A stretch of DNA of 13,189 bases, taken from positions 1-13,189 of the forward strand of contig DAHXOQ010000049.1 in NCBI GenBank assembly GCA_027364815.1, written 5' to 3'. Made by a program: the position numbers and the translations under genes. The stretch is from Acidobacteriaceae bacterium (GTDB lineage Bacteria; Acidobacteriota; Terriglobia; Terriglobales; Acidobacteriaceae). Below the pieces are notes generated by a model. That model did not search any database and was not told the DNA's origin. It saw only the letters and a list, made by a program, of their open reading frames with translations. Shown one piece after another: positions 7,627-13,189 of this stretch. Each line of letters opens with the position of its first letter. Within the stretch, counting starts at the first letter, position 1.

Positions 7627-7655
7627 TTAAACGCTTTCAAACTTTTTACGTTTAA
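7627..7655. repeat. Inverted repeat TTAAACG-N15-CGTTTAA
   Basis: Two 7-bp arms (7627-7633 and 7649-7655) face each other across 15 bases in the AT-rich part of the divergent region. The spacing places them about two helical turns apart, which suits a dimeric regulator. The repeat may also be chance in AT-rich DNA. Confidence 0.3.
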
Positions 7656-7744
7656 CAGATTGGAATTCATTTTGGGAACGGAGGAGGACACAATGGGCCT
7701 TCTGGCACAGTAAGGTTGGTGAAATGCCCCAAGAGATTTTGTAG

Positions 7745-7762
7745 TTGTGACGCACGTCACAA
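7745..7762. promoter_or_regulatory. CRP-type operator TTGTGACG-CA-CGTCACAA
   Basis: Two 8-bp arms surround a two-base centre. The core is TGTGA-N6-TCACA, identical to the well-known consensus of the CRP branch of the CRP/FNR family. It lies 290 bp from the cytochrome start and 250 bp from the TPR start, so either promoter could be its target. Binding by a CRP/FNR-family regulator is inferred from the motif only. Confidence 0.6.
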
Positions 7763-7800
7763 AGTGCTTTGGGATGTGCAGTTTGCCATCATGTGCTCAC

Positions 7801-7820
7801 CGTCACACGGGCACGTGACG
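7801..7820. promoter_or_regulatory. Inverted repeat CGTCAC-N8-GTGACG
   Basis: Six-base arms that are the same hexamer (GTGACG) found twice in the CRP-type site 40 bp away, but here facing outward. The four copies within 74 bp suggest a second, differently arranged site for the same or a related regulator. Confidence 0.4.
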
Positions 7821-7922
7821 CAGGGTGCGAGCCAGTCTTTTCTTGACTGATAAATTGAAAGAGCAAGTCCAACTTGCGTCGCAGAAGAAAATCCGCAGGA
7901 GAGGCGATGCTCGCTGAGAAAT

Positions 7923-7968
7923 GTTCAGAATTGTGAACTGATGCTCCGATGTGTTCGATTTTATGAAC
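7923..7968. promoter_or_regulatory. Tandem operator pair, GTTC-N8-GAAC twice
   Basis: GTTCAGAATTGTGAAC (7923-7938) is an inverted repeat with 5-bp arms. GTTCGATTTTATGAAC (7953-7968) is a second copy with the same 16-base layout. Both are preceded by T and followed by T. The centres are exactly 30 bp apart, about three helical turns, so dimers would sit roughly on the same face of the DNA. The pair ends 36 bp before the TPR gene's ATG, overlapping the expected promoter zone. The cognate regulator is unknown. Confidence 0.55.
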
Positions 7969-8004
7969 TCTGATAGACGCGGTATTTGAGCGGGAGAGAA
8001 TTGC

Positions 8005-8742
8005 ATGGCAAATGAAAGAACACCTGGAGCGAGTGAGACTCCTACGTTGCAGGCGACGCAGGTTTACATATTGGCAGCGATATGTCTGGGCGTGGGACTT
8101 GTGATTGGTTATTTATTTCACGGATCGCCCACACCCGCAGTCCATGAGGTAAGTAAGAGTGTAGCGGCATCAATCGCACCCACAACGATGGGTCAACCCG
8201 GAGATGCTGCCAATGCACCCTCTCCGCACATGGGCACGATGACGAACAACGGTCATATGCCGAGTGCGGATGAGATGAAGCAGATGGCCGACAATCAGAC
8301 GGCAATCCTGCTTGAGAAGTTGAAGAAGGATCCAAACAACGTCGCATTGCTGACGCAACTTGGCCGCCTGTATCACGCAACGAAACAGTACAAGCAAGCG
8401 GTCGAGTACTACAACATGGCCGTGCAATTGGATCCGAAGAATGTTGTGCTGCGTACGAAACTATCATCGAGTTTGTTTCGTAGCGGCGACACAGATGGCG
8501 CGATAGCACAATTGAATCAGGGACTGGATATCGATCCTAAAGATGCGAATTCACTCTTTGATCTGGGTCTCATCAAGCTGCAGGGCAAGCATGACAGCAA
8601 GGGGGCGGTGGCGGCGTGGCAGGAGTTGTTAAAGTCGAATCCGCAATTGAGCGAAGAGCGCAAAGCCCAGGTACAAAAATTTATTGCCGATGTGCTGGCA
8701 AAGCAGAGCGATCAGCACAAGAGTGCGAGGAGTACAGAGTAA
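8005..8742 (+). CDS. Membrane-anchored periplasmic TPR protein 1 (CcmI/NrfG-like)
   Basis: A 245-residue protein with an uncleaved N-terminal membrane helix (about 19-38), a low-complexity linker rich in Ala, Pro, Met and His (residues 41-95, including PHMGTM and GHMPSADEMKQM), and three TPR-like repeats (about 106-139, 140-173, 174-210; for example LGRLYHATKQYKQAVEYY, LDPKN). A charged tail follows. The start has GGGAG eight bases upstream. The layout of anchor, linker and TPRs is that of CcmI/CycH and NrfG proteins, which hold apocytochromes for haem ligation. Genes for 16 haem sites stand next door in divergent orientation, which supports but does not prove that role. The Met/His-rich linker could bind metal or haem. 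Other TPR scaffolding functions remain possible. Confidence 0.8.
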   Translation: MANERTPGASETPTLQATQVYILAAICLGVGLVIGYLFHGSPTPAVHEVSKSVAASIAPTTMGQPGDAANAPSPHMGTMTNNGHMPSADEMKQMADNQTAILLEKLKKDPNNVALLTQLGRLYHATKQYKQAVEYYNMAVQLDPKNVVLRTKLSSSLFRSGDTDGAIAQLNQGLDIDPKDANSLFDLGLIKLQGKHDSKGAVAAWQELLKSNPQLSEERKAQVQKFIADVLAKQSDQHKSARSTE

Positions 8743-9389
8743 TGACAGAGACAGGACGTACTCAGGTGATGAACTGGTCGCTGCAGAACGCGATTATCCT
8801 GGCGGCTGTTTGTCTGCTGGTGGGAATCGCGGGTGGCTGGATGCTGGGTGGATTGCAATCGCCAACAGCGACGGAAACAGCGTTAAATGCGAATACGACA
8901 GCGCCTGCGGCACAGATGGGCGGCGCGCCCCAGGCTTCGACTGCAGCACGCGCGCAGCAGATGGCCGACTCACAAGCGGAGCCATTGATTCAGAAGCTCA
9001 AAGCAACGCCGAATGATGCGGAGTTGCTGACCACTATTGGCAACATTTATTACGACGCGAAACTTTACGCAATTGCAATTGATTATTACGGCCGTGCGCT
9101 CAAGCAAAAGCCAGCCGATGTTTCAGTGCGTACGGATATGGCGACAGCGTATTGGTACATGGGCAATGCGGATACGGCAATAGAAGAGTACAACAAGGCG
9201 CTTGGCTACGAGCCGACGAGTTCGAATGCACTGTTTAACCGTGGTCTGGTCAAGTGGAATGGAAAAAGTGATGCGGCGGGCGCGCTTGCCGATTGGGACA
9301 AGCTACTGAAGACGAATCCAAATTACGAAGGAAAAGATAATGTGTTGAAGATGATTGCCGAGGTGAAGCAGGCAAAGGCACAGTCTTAA
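8742..9389 (+). CDS. Membrane-anchored periplasmic TPR protein 2, paralogue of the preceding gene
   Basis: A 215-residue protein. The ATG overlaps the previous stop by one base (TAATG) and GAGGAG lies upstream, so the two genes are translationally coupled. The frame is open further upstream inside the previous gene, but the signal-anchor layout supports this start. One membrane helix (about 17-38), an Ala/Thr-rich linker, then three TPR-like units (about 82-190; IGNIYYDAKLYAIAIDYYGR, MGNADTAIEEYNKALGYEP, GALADWDKLLKTNP). Shared features with its neighbour include the QMADxQ junction, the repeat phase and the final A-(A/L)-x-(A/D)-W-xx-LLK-(S/T)-NP motif. Two similar TPR proteins could work as a heterodimer on the outer face of the inner membrane. 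Its linker lacks the His-rich character of the first protein, so they may have diverged in substrate or partner. Confidence 0.8.
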   Translation: MTETGRTQVMNWSLQNAIILAAVCLLVGIAGGWMLGGLQSPTATETALNANTTAPAAQMGGAPQASTAARAQQMADSQAEPLIQKLKATPNDAELLTTIGNIYYDAKLYAIAIDYYGRALKQKPADVSVRTDMATAYWYMGNADTAIEEYNKALGYEPTSSNALFNRGLVKWNGKSDAAGALADWDKLLKTNPNYEGKDNVLKMIAEVKQAKAQS

Positions 9390-9408
9390 TTACAGTTGAG
9401 TAGAAAAT

Positions 9409-9447
9409 GAAATCCCACAGGCGCAGTTTCTGTGGGATTTCTTATTT
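9409..9447. terminator. Bidirectional terminator between TPR and otsB genes
   Basis: GAAATCCCACAG (9409-9420) pairs perfectly with CTGTGGGATTTC (9430-9441) across a nine-base loop, followed by TTATTT on the plus strand. On the minus strand the stem is followed by ATTTTCT. It sits between two convergent genes, 20 bases after one stop and 19 before the other, and probably serves both. Confidence 0.85.
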
Positions 9448-9459
9448 GGAAGCGAAAGG

Positions 9460-10290
9460 TTATTTAACGGCGCATGCCCATGAAGAGAGAAAGTTGAGAA
9501 CTTCAGTGTGCGGATAGAGCCGGACAACAGCGGCGCTGGGTCTCCACCGACGCCGAACCAGTATGCCGAGTCCTCTTCCGGCGATGGCAGAAAAAGCATC
9601 CTCGTCGGTGTAATCATCTCCCAGGTAAGCAACCGGAGCATCGGTTTGCAATTGGGTTAACATCGACCTGACGGCATCTCCCTTGTTACGGCCTGCGCGC
9701 AGTTCAATGCCACCGTCAAATGGCTGCAACTCCATTCCCGAGTTTTGCGCGAAGGGTCGCAACAAGGCCATGGCACGCAGATAAGCCGCGTAGGCCGAAC
9801 GCACAGCGGCACCACGCCAATGCACTGCCACCGAATTCCATTTTTCCTCGATTCTGATACCTCGTTTCCAGGGGGTAGCTGTGAGGAGATTGATGGCTTG
9901 AGTCAACGTACACCGATGCTCTACCAGCAACTCATCACACTCAAGTCGCCCGTCGGTGTGAAGTCGTTCAGCTCCATGCATCCCCCAAATCTCCAAAGGA
10001 GTGCGCAGAGGCAGCTGGAGAGCCACTTCTCTTGCGGATCTCCCGGTGATGACAGCGAGGCGCGTGCGTCCGGCGTCCTGAATTCTTTGAAGTGAATCGA
10101 GAACTCCTGTCCAAGGCTGCACCTTTGACGGATCTACGCGAAAAGGCGCCAGTGTTCCGTCGAAGTCCAGAAACAGAGCACTTCGATTAGCTTTGGCTAC
10201 TGAATGAAGAAAAATTACGAGCGTTAATTTCGTGCGGTCATCCATGACACGCGTTTCGCTCTCAAGTAACGTCTGCATAGTACACCCCAT
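9460..10290 (-). CDS. otsB: Trehalose-6-phosphate phosphatase
   Basis: A 276-residue HAD-superfamily hydrolase that removes phosphate from trehalose-6-phosphate to give trehalose in the cytoplasm. Motif I is FLDFDGTL (D42 nucleophile, D44), motif II ITGRS (81-85), the motif III lysine sits in RNKGDA (201-206), and motif IV is GDDYTDEDAF (224-233). The OtsB-type cap region shows WGMHGAE (102-108), HWRG (157-160) and GIELRAG (194-200). Length fits bacterial OtsB. The ATG at 10288-10290 is three bases past the otsA stop. A second ATG at 10276-10278 has better spacing from GGGG and may be the true start, shortening the protein by four residues. It is co-transcribed with the synthase, so both steps are made together. 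All expected active-site residues are present. Confidence 0.93.
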   Translation of the reverse strand: MGCTMQTLLESETRVMDDRTKLTLVIFLHSVAKANRSALFLDFDGTLAPFRVDPSKVQPWTGVLDSLQRIQDAGRTRLAVITGRSAREVALQLPLRTPLEIWGMHGAERLHTDGRLECDELLVEHRCTLTQAINLLTATPWKRGIRIEEKWNSVAVHWRGAAVRSAYAAYLRAMALLRPFAQNSGMELQPFDGGIELRAGRNKGDAVRSMLTQLQTDAPVAYLGDDYTDEDAFSAIAGRGLGILVRRRWRPSAAVVRLYPHTEVLNFLSSWACAVK

Positions 10291-10293
10291 CCT

Positions 10294-12651
10294 TTATGCG
10301 AGTTTTCGATGTGACCGGTTCAGCGCAACAGAGAGCAGCTCATCTTCAAGCCGCACTGCGCAAAGGTCGGTGAGAATGTTGGAAGCCCAAAGGTATATGT
10401 TGTTCTCCTTAATGTGTAGGCGCATACGTTCCATGCGCAAACGCCGATCAGCGTGGCTCATCTCGAGCCCGGATTGCATTGTCTCGCTGACCTGCTGGAT
10501 ATCGTATGGATTGACCAGGAGAGCATCTCTGAGTTCGTGCGCGGCGCCCGTGAAGCGGCTGAGGATCAGGACTCCATCGCAATCCCTGCGCGAAGCAATA
10601 TACTCCTTGGCAACCAGGTTCATGCCGTCGTGGAGAGAGGTCACCAGGCAAATCGAGGCGGCTTTATAGTAATGCGCCAACTCCTCATGACTGCACTGGC
10701 GCTGAATCAGAATTACTGGCTTCCAACGTGATGTTTGAAAGCGGCGGTTGATGCGTTCGACCGTCTCTTCAACCTGTAGGCGCAAGCTAATGTAGCTGGG
10801 AATGCGCGTACGGCTGGGTGAGGCGATCTGCACGAGGGCAATTTGCTCGATGTACCAGGGACACTCTGTGAGCAGGTGTTCGAAGGCAAGCAAGCGTTCC
10901 ACGATGCCCTTGGTGTAGTCCATGCGGTCAACGCCGAGCAGGAGTTGCTGGTTTTCGATGCCGAGATCGCGAAGAAGTTTTTCCGTTTCTATTTCGGCAT
11001 CGATGACTGACTCATTACTGGGCTCATGTTCGTCCCATGCCACGCTGATGGGGTAAGGGCGCACTGAAGAGTGGTGGCCCTTGCGGCGGATGCTGAAATG
11101 CTCCCAATCGGTTCTTGCCTCGAGTACGTGGTCGACAGTGTCTAGAAAATTGTTGCAATGCGATTGCAGATGGAAGCCGATGACGTCAGCGGCCACAAGT
11201 CCATCCACGATCTCCACCTGCCAGGGGCAGATTGCGAACGCATCCGCGTTCGGCCACGGGATATGCCAGAAAATTGCCACCCTGGCGTCCGGACGAAGGC
11301 GTTTAATCATCTTGGGCAAAAGTGCGAAGTGATAATCCTGCACAAGCACTACGGGATGCGCGACTCCGCGCATTTCTTCAACAAGAGCTTCGGCAAACTT
11401 CTCATTTACGCTTTGATAGATGTTCCAATCGCTCTCACGGAAGATGGGTCGCGTGTGGGCGATGTGGCAGAGTGGCCAGAGACCTTCATTGGAAAACCCC
11501 TCGTAATAGCCGGCTTCTTCGTCGGCTGAGAGCCAGACGCGGCGCAAGGTGTATCGCATGTCGTCCGGTGGCACACGCAAACGATCGTGTGCATCGACGA
11601 ATGCGGCATCATCACTGCCGCTGCCATGGGCGATCCAGGTGCCCTCGCATGCTTGCAGAATCGGCTCGATAGCAGTAACGACGCCGCTGGGAGGGACAAT
11701 GCACTCGGTAGACTTGCCTTGACGCACATGCATGTAAGGCTCACGGTTTGAGACAACGAATAACTTGCCTTCACCGAGACATCCACGCGCGTGAACAGCG
11801 AGCCTATCCGCTGTCCAAAGGCGTTCGCTGGCATTTCGGAGTCGCGCTTCCGATTCGGCTGCGGCACGGGCGCGCGTGAGATTTTCAGCCAGCGACGTAA
11901 CCTCTTTGGCCAACGGTAGAAGATCAGTGAATTCGCGTGCGCCTTCATCGATCTCACCTTCACCATGACGCAGACGACGCAACCATGCTGTGGCGCGATT
12001 CACTGGACCCTGCATGAACCAATGCACCATGAAAAGCGTCACGACAACGACAAGAAGCACTATTGACACAATGCGCAGTGAACCCCGGCGCCAGACATCA
12101 ACCCATTCAGTGTGGATATAGTCAGCGTTGACAAGCATCAGCAGAGTGCCGACGGTGCGGTCACCATCATGGAGCGGGATGGCGTCTTGGTACCAGAGGT
12201 GCACTGTATCGCCATTCCCGGTTTGCGGATTGTCTTGGGCGTCTGCTTTTATTGCGAGATCACTTTGAGCATCGGTAGTTCGGACAAAAGCGCTTGTCTC
12301 TTTCCCGGTGGTTAATGTGTGCGTCAGAATGGCAGTCGGAAGTTCTCTGAAAGGAAGAAATACGCCCGCAGAGCCGAGGAGAGTCCCGTGACTGTCAAAG
12401 ACGGCGAGGCTTGGTTGATCCGAATGCCTGCGCAAACGCTCAAGAACCTGGGGCCATGCATCCTTGGGAATGGTAGCGAATTGATCTTCAATCTGCGGCT
12501 GGAGACTGTTACCAAACCACTGCGTCCTTCTCTCGAGGTCGCTGCGCAGGGCATGCCTGTGCGCGAGCGCATCAAAGTAGGTGAAGGCCACCGAGACCAG
12601 GATGATGCCAAAGAGTAGAGCTGCAACGAGTCTGAGTCGAAATAACTTCAT
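10294..12651 (-). CDS. otsA: Membrane receptor-like trehalose-6-phosphate synthase (sensor-HAMP-GT20 fusion)
   Basis: A 785-residue protein joining UDP-glucose and glucose-6-phosphate into trehalose-6-phosphate. The ATG at 12649-12651 has GGAG seven bases upstream; a longer open frame upstream starts without a good site and would bury the membrane helix. Residues 5-27 are membrane segment 1, about 28-190 an extracytoplasmic domain with PAS/Cache-like stretches (SLAVFDSHGTLLGSA, then HLWYQDAIPL), 193-214 segment 2, and 215-285 a HAMP-like and helical linker. The GT20 domain fills 295-775: VVSNREP, SGVVTAI, VQDYH, HIPWP, VDRMDYTKG, SPSR, DGMNLVAKEY and VNPYD are all present, so it should be active. 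The usual LRDGMN is LHDGMN here. Ordinary OtsA is about 470 residues and soluble. The extra 290 residues suggest a sensor that tunes synthesis. The ligand is unknown. Confidence 0.92.
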   Translation of the reverse strand: MKLFRLRLVAALLFGIILVSVAFTYFDALAHRHALRSDLERRTQWFGNSLQPQIEDQFATIPKDAWPQVLERLRRHSDQPSLAVFDSHGTLLGSAGVFLPFRELPTAILTHTLTTGKETSAFVRTTDAQSDLAIKADAQDNPQTGNGDTVHLWYQDAIPLHDGDRTVGTLLMLVNADYIHTEWVDVWRRGSLRIVSIVLLVVVVTLFMVHWFMQGPVNRATAWLRRLRHGEGEIDEGAREFTDLLPLAKEVTSLAENLTRARAAAESEARLRNASERLWTADRLAVHARGCLGEGKLFVVSNREPYMHVRQGKSTECIVPPSGVVTAIEPILQACEGTWIAHGSGSDDAAFVDAHDRLRVPPDDMRYTLRRVWLSADEEAGYYEGFSNEGLWPLCHIAHTRPIFRESDWNIYQSVNEKFAEALVEEMRGVAHPVVLVQDYHFALLPKMIKRLRPDARVAIFWHIPWPNADAFAICPWQVEIVDGLVAADVIGFHLQSHCNNFLDTVDHVLEARTDWEHFSIRRKGHHSSVRPYPISVAWDEHEPSNESVIDAEIETEKLLRDLGIENQQLLLGVDRMDYTKGIVERLLAFEHLLTECPWYIEQIALVQIASPSRTRIPSYISLRLQVEETVERINRRFQTSRWKPVILIQRQCSHEELAHYYKAASICLVTSLHDGMNLVAKEYIASRRDCDGVLILSRFTGAAHELRDALLVNPYDIQQVSETMQSGLEMSHADRRLRMERMRLHIKENNIYLWASNILTDLCAVRLEDELLSVALNRSHRKLA

Positions 12652-13036
12652 GGTTCTTCTCCTTGGCGAATTAAAATGGAAGCCTTGCAAGGGCCTATCA
12701 TTTTTCTTTCGCGCCCACATTATCAGAAACTTAATCTGAAAGCAGGTTTCTGGCGACAAAGACTGGTTGAGTATTGGCGGTTCCTGTCGCTGATACAGCA
12801 AGAATGCTTCCAAAGTGTAAACTTTTGAATACACAGAAGTTGGGCAGAATTAGTCAGTTATGGAGGGGGGTGGCTGGTGGAGTATTTACATAGCCGGATG
12901 CAAAAACTGCATAGTGCGACATCCTGTGGCAAGACCATGCTTTGTCTCGTACGTCTAATTAGGGAAAGCCAATTAATCCAGTGACCAGCTGCCCCCGCCG
13001 CACAAATTGCATTACGAAATTAATCAAGAGGCCTCA
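12652..13036. promoter_or_regulatory. Divergent intergenic region between otsA and the response regulator
   Basis: A 385-bp gap that must hold promoters for both directions. On the minus strand the otsA ribosome-binding site is clear, and a GATAAT box about 70 bases upstream of its ATG is a weak -10 candidate without a good -35. A small inverted repeat ATGCA-N5-TGCAT lies at 12898-12912, on the regulator side. I see no coding potential or RNA gene here. Confidence 0.45.
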
Positions 13037-13189
13037 ATGCAAAATGCTGTCAAAGTCCTGATTGCCGAAGACGAACCCAATGCGCTGACTGGGCTTGCGG
13101 AGCTGGTTTCCGGTTGGGGGTATGCAACAGCGACGGCGCGTGATGGCGTGGAGGCTTGGGAAAAAGCACTGGTCTGGAACCCGGCTATT
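13037..13189 (+). CDS. Response regulator, N-terminal receiver domain (cut by window edge)
   Basis: Fifty-one codons without a stop, starting at an ATG with AAGAGG about five bases upstream. VKVLIAEDEPNALTGLAEL shows the first receiver strand followed by the acidic cluster (E11, D12) that binds the metal ion. GYATATARDGVEAWEKA continues the fold as in NtrC-type receivers. The phosphoacceptor Asp would fall just past the window end. The start resembles sigma-54 activators, but the output domain is outside, so the class is uncertain. It is divergent from the receptor-like otsA and could control it or an unrelated neighbour on the right. Confidence 0.85.
   Translation, partial: MQNAVKVLIAEDEPNALTGLAELVSGWGYATATARDGVEAWEKALVWNPAI

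Larger units (their letters stand above)
7464..8004. promoter_or_regulatory. Divergent intergenic regulatory region
   Basis: This 541-bp gap separates the minus-strand cytochrome cluster from the plus-strand TPR pair. It is markedly AT-rich at 7590-7680 and carries several inverted repeats, listed separately. The short ORFs inside it have no recognisable protein features. I could not place -35/-10 boxes with confidence on either strand. The density of palindromes suggests joint control of both transcription units. Confidence 0.6.

Noticed and set aside
7539..8006. Two minus-strand ORFs of 67-73 codons in the divergent region.
   Set aside because: Their composition is not protein-like, they have no ribosome-binding site or motif, and they overlap the palindrome-rich regulatory DNA.
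12652..12834. A longer otsA reading starting at 12834, adding 61 residues.
   Set aside because: The extension lacks a good ribosome-binding site and would bury the membrane helix, while the ATG at 12649-12651 has a well-placed GGAG.
12925..12945. TGGCAAGACCATGCTTTG before the response regulator, resembling a sigma-54 promoter.
   Set aside because: The spacing between GG and GC is nine bases instead of the required ten.
1..13189. The window begins and ends with the same seven bases (GGCTATT), and a receiver domain at the right end could be imagined to join the HTH at the left end.
   Set aside because: Seven bases is too short to indicate a circular molecule, and the left 130 bases have stops in all plus-strand frames, so the two ends do not join into an intact gene.

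Overview
This window reads like accessory chromosomal DNA from a Gram-negative bacterium. An acidobacterium (Terriglobia/Koribacter-like) is my best guess, from the style of the outer-membrane barrel, the haem proteins and the NtrC-type regulators. That assignment is by eye and has not been checked by any search. There are nine complete protein genes, one gene cut by the right edge, and a small Fis-type HTH ORF at the left edge that looks like the remnant of a larger regulator.

Left and centre (about 546-7463, all on the minus strand) is a five-gene cluster. In transcription order it encodes a secreted tetrahaem cytochrome c (6600-7463), a SurA/parvulin-like periplasmic chaperone (5467-6510), a large outer-membrane beta-barrel (3532-5364), a six-bladed NHL propeller (2432-3550) and a dodecahaem cytochrome c (546-2435). 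The last three genes overlap or nearly touch, and all three start on non-ATG codons. A periplasmic cytochrome, a barrel and a large cytochrome are the parts of a porin-cytochrome conduit, which carries electrons across the outer membrane. The chaperone and the propeller would serve assembly or scaffolding. A hairpin with a T-run after the first gene suggests the tetrahaem protein is made in excess.

Divergent from this, on the plus strand (8005-9389), are two tandem paralogous genes for membrane-anchored periplasmic TPR proteins that resemble the CcmI/NrfG class of cytochrome c maturation helpers. The 541-bp divergent region between the two transcription units is rich in operator-like palindromes. 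It holds a CRP-type site, four copies of the half-site GTGACG, and a tandem pair of GTTC-N8-GAAC sites 30 bp apart.

Right (9460-12651, minus strand) is a two-gene trehalose operon, otsA then otsB. OtsA is unusual. The GT20 catalytic domain is joined to an N-terminal receptor module of two membrane segments, a roughly 165-residue extracytoplasmic domain and a HAMP-like linker with a helical segment. This looks like a membrane receptor whose output domain makes trehalose-6-phosphate. A response regulator begins divergently at 13037 and runs off the window.

Two convergent junctions carry strong hairpin terminators (about 490-532 and 9409-9447). I saw no tRNA, rRNA, CRISPR array or insertion sequence.
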